The position numbers and the translations under genes were made by a program. From positions 1-47,911 of the forward strand of contig JACMPG010000109.1 of NCBI GenBank assembly GCA_014377625.1: a stretch of DNA of 47,911 nt, given 5' to 3'. Position 1 is the stretch's first letter. The number at the start of each line of letters is the position of its first letter. The notes beneath the pieces were generated by a model. The model searched no databases, was not told where the DNA came from, and was given only the letters and a program-made list of their open reading frames with translations. Shown here one piece after another: positions 24,689 to 33,393 of the stretch. Origin of the DNA: Spirosoma sp. GTDB lineage: Bacteria; Bacteroidota; Bacteroidia; Cytophagales; Spirosomataceae.

Positions 24689-26094
24689 AGTCCGTATTTT
24701 TCTAACCGCCGGTACAGGGCCTGCCGCGACAGTCCCAGCGTGCGGGCTACGTCACTGATGTTGCCGCTGAACTGCTGCATGGCCTGTTCAATGAGTCGTC
24801 GTTCCATTTCTTCCAGCGGTTGGGGGTTGTTGGCTGCGTCGTTTCCAGCCATAGATCCGCCCGACTGATCGGGGCCGGGTTGCCAGTTTGTACCCGTCAG
24901 GGAACCCTGGCTCTGATGCAGAATTACGGCGCGTTCAATGGTGTGACGCAGTTCGCGCACGTTACCCGGCCAGCTGTACTGACGCAGTTGCCGGGCAAAC
25001 GCAGGGTCGATAGCCGTTACCTGACGGTTGTATTGCCGGCTGAATCCCTTCAGAAAACTTTCTGCCAGCGGCAAAATATCGTCGGGGCGGTGGCGCAGGG
25101 CGGGCAGTCTGATTTCGATGGTATTGATGCGGTACAGCAAATCGCGCCGAAACGGAGTCGCACCGGCGAGTGTCGCACCAGCGAGCGTCGCACCGTACAG
25201 ATCGGCGTTGGTGGCGCAGAGCAGCCGCACATCGATGGGCCGCGCCTTGCCCGACCCTACACGCGTAACCTGCCGCTGTTCCAGCACCGTAAGCAGCCGA
25301 GCCTGCTGCATGGGGCCGATATTGCCAATTTCATCCAGAAAAATAGTGCCGCCCTGCGCTTCCTCGAACCGCCCCGCCCGGTCTTCGCGGGCATCGGTAA
25401 ACGCACCCCGCACGTAGCCGAAGAGTTCGCTCTCAAACAGCGACTCGGTCAATGCGCCCACATCGACGTTGACAAAGGCCCCACCCGCCCGGCCCGACAG
25501 CCGGTGAATCTCGCGGGCTACCAAGTCCTTTCCCGTACCGTTTTCGCCCAGAATCAGGACATTGGCTTCGGTATCGGCCACGCGCCGGATGGTATCCAGC
25601 ACGGGCTGCATGGCGGGCGATGACATCAGGGCGGGCGTACCGGTCTCCCTTCGACTGGCCGTAACAGCCGCCCGGCTCAGGATCGAAAGTGGTTGCTGTG
25701 CCTGACTTTTTTCGAGGGCGTGCTGAAGCGTGGTTGCGAGTTTGTCATTCTCCCAGGGCTTCAGCACAAAATCGGCAGCTCCGGCTTTGATGGCCCGAAC
25801 GGCCATTTCTACGTCGCCGTAGGCCGTAAACAGTACCACAACCGCAGCGGGGTTGATGGCCAGAATCCGGTCGAGCCAGGCGAAGCCTTCTTTGCCCGCG
25901 CTGACATCGGGCGACGGCTGTGCATCGGCAAAGTTCATGTCGAGCAGGACTACGTCGTAGGTTGTCTGACTCAGCAGAAACGGAATACGGGCGGGGTTCT
26001 TCTCCAGATCGACGGTAGTAAACTGCCGTTTCAGCAGCAGCCGGGCCGCCAGCAACACATCGGGATCGTCGTCAACAATAAGTAAATTGGCCAT
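24685..26094 (-). CDS. NtrC-family sigma54-dependent response regulator
   Basis: 469 residues from the ATG at 26094 (MANLLIVDDDPDV). The receiver domain has acidic residues at 8-10, Asp52 as phospho-acceptor (VVLLDMNF) and the Thr/Lys pair in LFTAYGD and FVLKPW. The AAA+ domain has Walker A LILGENGTGKD, the sigma54-contacting loop GAFTDA, Walker B GGTIFLDEIGNI, the FRRDLLYRI box and the YSWPGNVRELRHTIERA motif. A C-terminal Fis-type HTH follows (MQQFSGNISDVARTLGLSRQALYRRLEKYGL). Just before FRRDLL is a tandem GATLAGATLAGAT not usual for the family. It is divergent from the efflux genes, whose upstream region carries matching enhancer and -24/-12 sites. Confidence 0.95.
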   Translation of the reverse strand: MANLLIVDDDPDVLLAARLLLKRQFTTVDLEKNPARIPFLLSQTTYDVVLLDMNFADAQPSPDVSAGKEGFAWLDRILAINPAAVVVLFTAYGDVEMAVRAIKAGAADFVLKPWENDKLATTLQHALEKSQAQQPLSILSRAAVTASRRETGTPALMSSPAMQPVLDTIRRVADTEANVLILGENGTGKDLVAREIHRLSGRAGGAFVNVDVGALTESLFESELFGYVRGAFTDAREDRAGRFEEAQGGTIFLDEIGNIGPMQQARLLTVLEQRQVTRVGSGKARPIDVRLLCATNADLYGATLAGATLAGATPFRRDLLYRINTIEIRLPALRHRPDDILPLAESFLKGFSRQYNRQVTAIDPAFARQLRQYSWPGNVRELRHTIERAVILHQSQGSLTGTNWQPGPDQSGGSMAGNDAANNPQPLEEMERRLIEQAMQQFSGNISDVARTLGLSRQALYRRLEKYGL

Positions 26095-26161
26095 AGCAGA
26101 AGGGGCAAAAAAAGAATCGGTCAGCGAATGATAACGGCGAAGATACACCACCTGTCCAGGT

Positions 26162-26199
26162 TGTCCGGTTTCGGACAGTGGAGCGTCCGGCAACGGACA
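26162..26199. promoter_or_regulatory. Two phased palindromic enhancer sites for the NtrC-type regulator
   Basis: Site 1 is TGTCCG-GTTT-CGGACA (26162-26177, perfect arms). Site 2 is CGTCCG-GCAA-CGGACA (26184-26199, one arm mismatch). Centres are 22 bp apart, two helical turns, so both face the same side of DNA. They lie 54 bp upstream of the -24 element and 68 bp upstream of the regulator's own ATG on the other strand. This is the usual layout for activator dimers; the assignment to this regulator is by proximity. Confidence 0.75.
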
Positions 26200-26252
26200 G
26201 TTTTTACGCTCTATTTCCGAACTAGCCTCTGACAGTCAGTTAGTTATTAATT

Positions 26253-26268
26253 TGGCACAGCATTGGCA
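26253..26268 (+). promoter_or_regulatory. Sigma54 (-24/-12) promoter of the efflux operon
   Basis: TGGCACAGCATTGGCA matches TGGCAYRNNNNTTGCW at every fixed position except the second T of the -12 element. The GG and GC doublets have the required spacing. Transcription would start near 26279-26281, giving a leader of roughly 78 nt before the adaptor ATG. Confidence 0.8.
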
Positions 26269-26357
26269 CAAACAGATTCGTGAATATATATTGATCAACA
26301 CCATTCGTAAACTCAACCTTTTGCTCACCCGAACGCCGGACCGTCACAACGAACACT

Positions 26358-27605
26358 ATGGATCGCGCCTTACCCAAACGCTTCTGGACCCAACAACGTA
26401 TGCTGCTCATTGGCGGAGGTACGTTGATTCTGGCCTTATTGGTTTACACCCTCTTCTTTGCCGACCGTCGCTCCAAACTCAACGTGGAGCGAGAAAAAAT
26501 CACGGTCTCCGCCGTCAAAACCGGACCATTCGATGATTTCATTGCCGTAACGGGCGTGGTGCAGCCACTCAAGACCATCCGGCTCGATGCGATCGAAGGT
26601 GGTTATGTTACGCAGAAACTCGTAGAAGGCGGGGCTAAAGTAGCGCAGGGACAAGTACTGCTGAAACTCGAAAACCAAAGCCTGAAACTCAGTTTCCTGC
26701 AATCCGAAACCGAAGCCAACCGGCTCGTCAACGACCTGCAAAACACCCGTCAGCGGCTGCAAATCGAGAAATTCACCCTCCGCAAAACCCTCGCCGACCT
26801 CGACGCGCAAATTGAGCAAGCCAAAGATGCCTACGACCGGCAGTCGAAGATGTTCACGGAGAAAGTAGCTTCGGAAGATGAGTACCTGAAAGCTAAACGC
26901 ACCTACGAACGCCTGCAAAAACAGCGCAGTATCGAAATCGAATCGCAGAAATACCAGGATGAGAACGCCCGGATGCAGATTAAGCAGCTCGAAGGTACGC
27001 TGGCCCGCACACAGCGCAACGTAACGCTCTGGCAGCAAACGCTGGATAATCTGGTCGTAAAAGCTCCAGTTTCCGGGCAGCTTTCCAGCATCGACGTAGA
27101 GGTAGGCAGCAACATTAACCGGGGACAGAACATTGGGCAAATTGACGATTTGAACGGTTTCAAAATGCGCGTCGGGGTCGATGAACACTACATCAGCCGG
27201 GTGTTTGCAGGGCTGAACGGCTCGTTCGAGTTTGGCGGTAAAACCTACCCCCTCACCATCAGCCGGGTCTATCCCGAAGTAAGAAGTGGCCGGTTCGAGG
27301 TCGATATGGTATTCCCCAAGGGTGCGCCGACGGGTATCAAGCGCGGGCAGTCGTCGCCGATACAATTGGAACTGGGCAAGGCGGCACAGGCCACGCTGAT
27401 CCCCGTTGGCGGTTTCTTCTCCGACACGGGCGGCAACTGGGTGTATGTGGTGGATAAAACCGGCAAACGCGCTACGAAACGCCAAATCACGCTGGGCCGA
27501 AAAAACCCGGAATACTACGAGGTCCTGGAAGGGCTACAACCCGACGAACAAGTGATTACGTCGAGTTATGAGAACTTTGGCGATAATGAAGTTTTGGAAT
27601 TTTAA
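26358..27605 (+). CDS. HlyD/MacA-type periplasmic adaptor subunit
   Basis: 415 residues. One N-terminal transmembrane helix (QQRMLLIGGGTLILALLVYTLFFADRR) anchors it in the inner membrane. GPFDDFIAVTGVVQPLKTIRLDAIEGGYVTQKLVEGGAKVAQGQVLLKLEN is the first half of the lipoyl-like hairpin. A long coiled coil follows (about residues 115-230, rich in Q, E and K). DNLVVKAPVSGQLSSIDVEVGSNINRGQNIGQIDDL is the second half. Then comes a beta-barrel domain and a membrane-proximal region ending YEVLEGLQPDEQVITSSYENFGDNEVLEF. It would connect the MacB-like permease(s) to an outer-membrane channel. It is the first gene after the sigma54 promoter. Confidence 0.93.
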   Translation: MDRALPKRFWTQQRMLLIGGGTLILALLVYTLFFADRRSKLNVEREKITVSAVKTGPFDDFIAVTGVVQPLKTIRLDAIEGGYVTQKLVEGGAKVAQGQVLLKLENQSLKLSFLQSETEANRLVNDLQNTRQRLQIEKFTLRKTLADLDAQIEQAKDAYDRQSKMFTEKVASEDEYLKAKRTYERLQKQRSIEIESQKYQDENARMQIKQLEGTLARTQRNVTLWQQTLDNLVVKAPVSGQLSSIDVEVGSNINRGQNIGQIDDLNGFKMRVGVDEHYISRVFAGLNGSFEFGGKTYPLTISRVYPEVRSGRFEVDMVFPKGAPTGIKRGQSSPIQLELGKAAQATLIPVGGFFSDTGGNWVYVVDKTGKRATKRQITLGRKNPEYYEVLEGLQPDEQVITSSYENFGDNEVLEF

Positions 27606-27608
27606 GAG

Positions 27609-27714
27609 TTACGCCACAGAGTTACGCAAAGACGCACGGAGATACACAGAGTTCTCTTTTAACTTATTTTTCTCTGTGAAACTCTGTACTTCTCCGTGAA
27701 ACTCTGTGGCTAAA
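27609..27714. repeat. CACAGAG-type inverted repeat between adaptor and ATPase genes
   Basis: The left arm GCCACAGAGTTACGCAAAGACGCACGGAGATACACAGAG pairs imperfectly with TCTCTGTGAAACTCTGTACTTCTCCGTGAAACTCTGTGGC around an AT-rich loop. It is related to 16031-16120 and contains no ORF. As it lies inside a probable operon it may act on mRNA processing or differential expression. Confidence 0.7.
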
Positions 27715-27725
27715 AAAAAGCAACC

Positions 27726-28403
27726 ATGATACAAACCATCAACCTACAGAAACTCTTCGCCACCGAAGAAGTAGAAACCACCGCCCTGAACGGGATTAAT
27801 GTGGAAATCAAAGACGGCGAATTCGTTGCCATCATGGGCCCATCCGGCTGCGGTAAGTCAACGCTGCTCAACATCCTGGGCTTGCTCGACAACCCCAGTG
27901 AGGGCGAGTACAACTTTTACGGTACGCCCGTAGCGAAGATGACCGAACGGCAACGGGCCGGTCTGCGCAAAGGCAGCATCGGCTTCGTATTTCAGAGCTT
28001 TAACCTGATTGACGAACTGACGGTCTATGAAAATGTGGAGCTGCCGCTGCTGTACCTCAAAACACCCACCGGGGAGCGCAAAGAGCGCGTAGAAGCCTCG
28101 CTGGAGCGGATGGGCATCATGCACCGGCGTAATCACTTTCCGCAGCAGCTATCGGGCGGGCAGCAGCAGCGCGTGGCCATTGCACGGGCCGTAGTGGCCA
28201 AACCCAGGATGATTCTGGCCGACGAACCGACAGGTAATCTCGACTCGAAAAACGGGGAAGAAGTGATGAAAGTCCTGAGCGAACTGAACGACGAAGGCAC
28301 CACGATCATCATGGTCACGCACTCGCCCTACGACGCCGGTTTCGCCCACCGCATTGTGAACCTGTTCGATGGCAAAGTGGTAACGGAGAATTTTCACGTC
28401 TGA
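27726..28403 (+). CDS. ABC transporter ATP-binding protein, MacB/LolD type
   Basis: 225 residues, a single nucleotide-binding domain. It has Walker [14 protein letters not shown], the Q-loop [25 protein letters not shown], the signature [14 protein letters not shown], Walker [22 protein letters not shown] and the H-loop [12 protein letters not shown]. The pattern [32 protein letters not shown] and the NLDS D-loop place it in the MacB/LolD/FtsE class. That class powers mechanotransmission by FtsX-type permeases rather than transport through the membrane domain. It is the only ATPase in the window and must serve one or more of the permeases that follow. Confidence 0.95.
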   Translation: MIQTINLQKLFATEEVETTALNGINVEIKDGEFVAIMGPSGCGKSTLLNILGLLDNPSEGEYNFYGTPVAKMTERQRAGLRKGSIGFVFQSFNLIDELTVYENVELPLLYLKTPTGERKERVEASLERMGIMHRRNHFPQQLSGGQQQRVAIARAVVAKPRMILADEPTGNLDSKNGEEVMKVLSELNDEGTTIIMVTHSPYDAGFAHRIVNLFDGKVVTENFHV

Positions 28404-28413
28404 TTACGTAGCC

Positions 28414-28521
28414 GAAGTACAGACGCGATCCTTCGCATCTCACATACGTAAGCAATTTGCGCCGACAACTATTCACAGAAATCATCCGGTCAGGAGACGC
28501 GAGGGATCGCGTCTGTACTTC
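28414..28521. repeat. 28-nt inverted repeat pair before the first permease
   Basis: GAAGTACAGACGCGATCCTTCGCATCTC (28414-28441) and the inverse complement of 28494-28521 (GAAGTACAGACGCGATCCCTCGCGTCTC) differ at two positions. They are separated by 52 nt. Shorter hairpins with the same GAGACGC core occur at 33356, and a GAGCCGC variant at 43278. This suggests a dispersed palindromic family. Confidence 0.8.
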
Positions 28522-28540
28522 ACCAAAATCGCTGTATCTC

Positions 28541-30922
28541 ATGTTCCGCAACTACCTCAAAATCGCCGTCCGTAACCTCTGGAAGAACCGGCTGTTTACG
28601 ACTATCAATGTGTTGGGACTGGCCATTGGGCTGGCCTGCGTGGTGGTGCTGGTACTGTTTGCGCAGAAGTGTCTGACCTGGGACACCCAACACGCCAACC
28701 TCGACCGGATTTACTACGTCCAGACGAAAGGCGACGGTAAGCCGTATAACCAAACGGTGTATCCATTACTCGACCAAATGCTGCGCGACTACCCCGAAAT
28801 TGAGACGGGTACACACGAGCAGACCTGGAACTACCCCTGGATTGAATACAAGGGCAAAAGCATTCAGGAGCCTACCGACTATGTTGATTCTACGTTCTTC
28901 CGGGTCTTTACATTTCCATTCAAATACGGCAATCCAGCCACGGCTTTGCAAAACAAACGCTCGGTAGTGCTGAGCGAAAAAACGGCGCAGAACCTATTTG
29001 GCAACATCAATCCGGTGGGTAAGTATGTGACCGTCAACGATACGTTGCAGTATGCTGTTACGGGCGTTCTGGAGAAACTCCCGGCCAATTCATCGCAGCA
29101 GTTCGAGGTACTAATGCCTACCGCTAACCTACTCGATAATCCAGGGTTTCGCGAAAACGCCGACTGGTACAATACGTTTGCCACCACCTTTATTCTTCTG
29201 AAAGATGACGCTGACCCAGCCCGGCTGGAAGCTAAACTGCCGCAGTTGGTGAAGGCGCATTACAAAGACGAGGCAAAGAAATCAACGCTGTTACTGACTC
29301 CGTTCAAAAACTTTATTTACAGTGAGAATCCGTCCTTTCAGGGATTGATCTATGGCTCTGTGTTGCTGGCGGCTTTTCTGCTGTTTATCATCAGTGTCAA
29401 TCTGATAAACCTGAACACGGCTTTGGCCCTGCCCCGCGCCAAAGAAGTGGCCATGCGGCAGGTAGTGGGGGCTACACGCCGGTTAGTGCTGGAGCAATTC
29501 TGGACCGAGTCGGGTTTGGTGGTTATGGTGGCCCTACTGCTATCGGTACTATTTGCGGTGTTCTATCTGGTACCCACCTTCAACCAGCTACGGAGCGAGA
29601 ATATGCAGTTGAGTATTGACTTCGATACGGACTATCCTACCCTGCTGACCGTGCTGAGTATTGCGCTGGTGGTGGCTCTGATTGCCGGTACCTACCCGGC
29701 TCTGTACCTGATGAAACTCAAAACAACAGATGCGGTGAAGGGTAAGATTTCGGCCAGCCCCCGGCAGGGACGACTCCGGCAAAACGCCCTGATTGTGCTG
29801 CAATTTGCGCTGGCAGTAATGCTGATTCTTGGTACTATCGGGATGCGCGAGCAACTCAAATTTATGAAAGAAGCCAACCTCGGCTATGACAAAGAAAACG
29901 TACTGGTGTTCAAAACCGACCTCGCCTTTCGGAACGAAAACGCGGCTCTATCGCAGGGACGGACCATTTTCGACCAGCTCCGGGCCAATCCCAATGTGGT
30001 ATCCTTTACCAGTACCTATTATACGCCAGTAGCCTACCAGAATAACTTTAATACGTATTATCCCAACGGCAACGAAAAGCAGCAGATACACGTCCGGCAT
30101 ATGAGCGGAGCGGTCAATTACACCGAAACGCTGAAGATTCCAATGCTGGAGGGACGTAACTTTTCTGATGCTACCCCCGCCGATTCGGCCAACAACGCCG
30201 TGATTATCAACGAGTCGGCGATGCGGGCATTTGGCTGGAAAACGGCAGTAGGCAAAAAACTCCGGCAACTCAACAACCCCACTATTTACACTGTCACTGG
30301 CGTAACGAAAGACTACCACTACCGCGACCTGACAGACCGTGTAGAGCCGATGTTACAAGCCTACGGGGGCCGCGAAAGCCTGAACAGCTACCTGCTGGTT
30401 CGGGTTAGCGACCGCGCCAATGCTCCTGCCCTATTTGAAACGTTGAACCGGGAATTCAAAAAAACTCCGGCCCGGCGTTCGCTCTCCTACACCTACCTCG
30501 CCGACGACATTGCAAAGTCATACCGGTCGCTCGATAACCTCTGGCAGATGATTAGCTTCGTTACCATGATTGCTATACTGACGGCCTGTGCGGGCATTTT
30601 TGGGTTAGTCACGCTGGTAGCCCGCCAGCGCACCAAAGAGATTGGCATCCGAAAAGTGCTGGGCGCAAACATCGGCGACATTATCGTGCTGGTGGGTTCT
30701 GACTTCCTGAAATTGGTAGGATTGGCTATTCTGATTGCCCTGCCAGTAGGTTGGCTATCTGGCCAGAAAATGCTGAACTACTTCGCCTATCACACCCCAT
30801 TGCACTGGTGGGCATTCGCGCTGGCGGGTCTGGTGGCAGTGGGCATTGCCCTGCTGACCGTTTCGTTCCAAAGCATCCGGGCCGCGCTGATGAATCCGGT
30901 GAAAAGTTTACGGAGCGAATAA
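28541..30922 (+). CDS. MacB/FtsX-type ABC permease, copy 1
   Basis: 793 residues from the ATG at 28541 (MFRNYLKIAVRNLWKNRLFT); the track's earlier start is inside the 28.5-kb inverted repeat. Architecture as in the large Bacteroidota permeases: TM1 (INVLGLAIGLACVVVLVLFA), a periplasmic MacB_PCD domain, an FtsX block of three helices around residues 260-410 (AFLLFIISVNLINLNTALALPRAKEVAMRQVVGATRRLVLEQF), a second TM with a second periplasmic domain, and a final FtsX block (RQRTKEIGIRKVLGANIGDIIVLVGSDFLKLVGLAILIA). It ends ALMNPVKSLRSE. It is 137 bp after the ATPase gene. Two FtsX repeats in one chain mean it may act as a pseudo-dimer. Confidence 0.93.
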   Translation: MFRNYLKIAVRNLWKNRLFTTINVLGLAIGLACVVVLVLFAQKCLTWDTQHANLDRIYYVQTKGDGKPYNQTVYPLLDQMLRDYPEIETGTHEQTWNYPWIEYKGKSIQEPTDYVDSTFFRVFTFPFKYGNPATALQNKRSVVLSEKTAQNLFGNINPVGKYVTVNDTLQYAVTGVLEKLPANSSQQFEVLMPTANLLDNPGFRENADWYNTFATTFILLKDDADPARLEAKLPQLVKAHYKDEAKKSTLLLTPFKNFIYSENPSFQGLIYGSVLLAAFLLFIISVNLINLNTALALPRAKEVAMRQVVGATRRLVLEQFWTESGLVVMVALLLSVLFAVFYLVPTFNQLRSENMQLSIDFDTDYPTLLTVLSIALVVALIAGTYPALYLMKLKTTDAVKGKISASPRQGRLRQNALIVLQFALAVMLILGTIGMREQLKFMKEANLGYDKENVLVFKTDLAFRNENAALSQGRTIFDQLRANPNVVSFTSTYYTPVAYQNNFNTYYPNGNEKQQIHVRHMSGAVNYTETLKIPMLEGRNFSDATPADSANNAVIINESAMRAFGWKTAVGKKLRQLNNPTIYTVTGVTKDYHYRDLTDRVEPMLQAYGGRESLNSYLLVRVSDRANAPALFETLNREFKKTPARRSLSYTYLADDIAKSYRSLDNLWQMISFVTMIAILTACAGIFGLVTLVARQRTKEIGIRKVLGANIGDIIVLVGSDFLKLVGLAILIALPVGWLSGQKMLNYFAYHTPLHWWAFALAGLVAVGIALLTVSFQSIRAALMNPVKSLRSE

Positions 30923-30935
30923 ACCCCTTACAACT

Positions 30936-33356
30936 ATGCTGACCAACTATCTTAAAATCACGCTGCGTTCACTCGTTCGTCATCGTTTATTCACGCTGAT
31001 AAACGTAGTCAGTCTTAGTGCTGGCCTTTTCGTGGCTTACACCGCTATTTGTTACATCCAATACGAAACGAGTTACGATAATTTCCACGAGAACGCCGGG
31101 TCTGTATATCGGCTGGCACGTACCTATCGCTCCCAGGATTACAGTGTTATAGGATTTCCGAACTGGAGCGAAGCAAGTGCAAGTGATCAGCAACAACAGG
31201 CCAGGTCGCTCAAAAACATGACTGGCATTCAGGAAGCATCTCAGTTTATTATAGCCAATGTGCCGGAGTTTGTGGACACGGGCGATAGACGGATTCAGGC
31301 CGAAGACCTGCTGACTACGAACACGCCAGCCGCGTTCTGCTCTATGTTTAGCTGGGCCCTGCGGCAGGGTAGTTTTCAGAATTTTGCGGATGGATGGAAC
31401 AAGATTATTCTGACCGCTTCCTCTGCCCGGAAACTATTTGGACTCGATGCTCCTGACCGGGCGGACCTGATCCAAAAGCGGGTGAAAATCGCCGGTACAG
31501 ATTATACGCTGGCCGCCATCATTGACGACGTACCGCTCAATTCGCACATAAACTTTACAATGGTTCTGAGCCAGCCCCGCATCAATTACTGGGGGAGTCG
31601 TATGTACGTGCAGTTAAAACCGGATTACGACCAGGTCACTGCAGAGAAGTCTATCAACGAAGCCATATCGCTCCTCAACCCTGCCCTTGCCCAGGACCCG
31701 CTGTACAAACGTCATTTTTTACAGCCTATTCCCAGTATTCACTTAGAGTCTAACATCCTTTACGAAACTAAACCACCTGGCAACAAAGGCTACATTATTA
31801 TGATCGGGTGCTTCGGCGTATTTGTGCTGGGCATCACCCTTTTCAATTATGCCAACCTGTCGCTGGCTCTCAAGTCCAGACAGAGCAAAGCTATTGGGGT
31901 GCGAAAGACGCTGGGAGCCACCCGGTTTTCAGTTACGCTGGGGTTAGTATCGGAAAGCATTTTGCTGTCTATCATGGTTATTCCGGTAGTCGTGCTGTTG
32001 AGCATTGTACTGATACCTTATGTCAATGCTTTTATGGGTGTACACATTGATACCCGCGTTTACGGCAACTGGCAACTGCCGCTGATTCTATTGCCGTTGG
32101 CGGTTGGGATGGGGACGTTAGCGGGTGTTTTTCCGGCTACTCTGCTGGCGGGACGCCGAGTAGTCGATTTGTTTGGCAGTACCCTGCGAAACACCCGATA
32201 CCAGCGACTTTCCGTTCGCAACTACTTGGTCATCTGTCAGTTTGTGGTACTGATCGTAATTTCTTCGGTGTCGTATTTCGTAGTTCGTCAGATTCAGTTC
32301 GTCGAACGTAAAAACCTGGGTTTTCGGCAGAAGAATGTACTCTACGCCTACTCCTCGCCCGAAAAACAAAACCTGTTTCAGGAGAAACTCCGTCAACTAC
32401 CGGGCATCGAAGCGGTGGGCAATGGCTCTTCATTTGGCATCATGCCTTATAACCAGGTTACGTACAAACTGGAGGGGGCAGAGACCGTCTATGACGATGC
32501 GCAGCAACTATACCTCGATTATGACGCGGTGAGCATTTATAACCTGACCGTTTTTCCAGGCGGGCTTACCCCAAAAAATTTGCCTAAAAACGGGGTCATA
32601 ATCAACAAAACGGCGGCTGCGAAAATTGCACGAAGCCAGCGCATCACTACGGACGAACTCATTGGGAAAACAGTCATTACCGAACCGGAATACCGGGCAG
32701 AAAATGGGCAAACAGGGTTTCCATTTGTGGTGGCAGGTATTTTCGACGACATCAACCTATTTTCGCTCCACGAGCAGATTACGCCTTATTTTATTCGATT
32801 ATCCGAGAACATCCGTTTAGACGGTCGTACCATTATTCAGTATGACCCGGCGGCTGCTCCGCACCTGCTTGCTGATGTTAAGGGGGTCTATGATAGTTTG
32901 AACGAATCGTTTCCGCTCGAAACAGCTTACTTAGACCAACAGGTAAAAAACCTATACGCGCAGGATCGTCAAACTGCCAATTTGCTACTCTGCTTGAATA
33001 CGATTGCGGTATTCCTGGCAGGATTAGGGTTGACCGGGCTTGCTGTTTTTCTGACAATGGCCCGTATCAAGGAGATTGGTATTCGCAAAGTGCTGGGCGC
33101 AACACCTCTTTCAATCATCTGGTCGTCGCTCAGAGAATACGTCTGGCTGGTGGGTTTAGCCCTTCTCATCAGCGTACCCATTGGATATTACGCAGCAACC
33201 GAATGGCTGGAAAACTTTGCCTACCATGTTGATATTCAGCCGGTTGCTTTTGCAGGAGCGGGCTTGCTTACCTTCCTGCTAACAGCGCTGATTGTCAGTA
33301 CTGTGGCTTACAGGGCCGCGCTGATGAACCCGGTGAAAAGTTTACGGAGCGAATAG
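30936..33356 (+). CDS. MacB/FtsX-type ABC permease, copy 2
   Basis: 806 residues, starting 13 nt after copy 1 with MLTNYLKITLRSLVRHRLFTLINVVSLSAGL, so the two are co-transcribed. It has the same two-repeat plan: FtsX block 1 at LFNYANLSLALKSRQSKAIGVRKTLGATRFSVTLGLVSES and block 2 at ARIKEIGIRKVLGATPLSIIWSSLREYVWLVGLALLIS. Its first periplasmic domain carries QARSLKNMTGIQEASQFIIA and is clearly diverged from copy 1, which suggests a different ligand. The tail is ALMNPVKSLRSE. A 20-nt palindrome starts on the last base of the stop codon. Confidence 0.93.
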   Translation: MLTNYLKITLRSLVRHRLFTLINVVSLSAGLFVAYTAICYIQYETSYDNFHENAGSVYRLARTYRSQDYSVIGFPNWSEASASDQQQQARSLKNMTGIQEASQFIIANVPEFVDTGDRRIQAEDLLTTNTPAAFCSMFSWALRQGSFQNFADGWNKIILTASSARKLFGLDAPDRADLIQKRVKIAGTDYTLAAIIDDVPLNSHINFTMVLSQPRINYWGSRMYVQLKPDYDQVTAEKSINEAISLLNPALAQDPLYKRHFLQPIPSIHLESNILYETKPPGNKGYIIMIGCFGVFVLGITLFNYANLSLALKSRQSKAIGVRKTLGATRFSVTLGLVSESILLSIMVIPVVVLLSIVLIPYVNAFMGVHIDTRVYGNWQLPLILLPLAVGMGTLAGVFPATLLAGRRVVDLFGSTLRNTRYQRLSVRNYLVICQFVVLIVISSVSYFVVRQIQFVERKNLGFRQKNVLYAYSSPEKQNLFQEKLRQLPGIEAVGNGSSFGIMPYNQVTYKLEGAETVYDDAQQLYLDYDAVSIYNLTVFPGGLTPKNLPKNGVIINKTAAAKIARSQRITTDELIGKTVITEPEYRAENGQTGFPFVVAGIFDDINLFSLHEQITPYFIRLSENIRLDGRTIIQYDPAAAPHLLADVKGVYDSLNESFPLETAYLDQQVKNLYAQDRQTANLLLCLNTIAVFLAGLGLTGLAVFLTMARIKEIGIRKVLGATPLSIIWSSLREYVWLVGLALLISVPIGYYAATEWLENFAYHVDIQPVAFAGAGLLTFLLTALIVSTVAYRAALMNPVKSLRSE

Positions 33357-33375
33357 AGACGCAAGTATGCGTCTC
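33356..33375. repeat. Short perfect palindrome after permease 2
   Basis: GAGACGCA-AGTA-TGCGTCTC forms an 8-bp perfect stem with a 4-nt loop, starting at the last base of the TAG stop. It has no T-tract on the plus strand. It belongs to the same GAGACGC family as 28414-28521. Confidence 0.7.
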
Positions 33376-33393
33376 ACCGGCGGATGATATTCT

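Noticed and set aside
30936-33356. Considered each large permease as a fusion of two genes
   Set aside because: All five copies show the same two-repeat FtsX layout and length of about 800 residues, so this is the normal family architecture.
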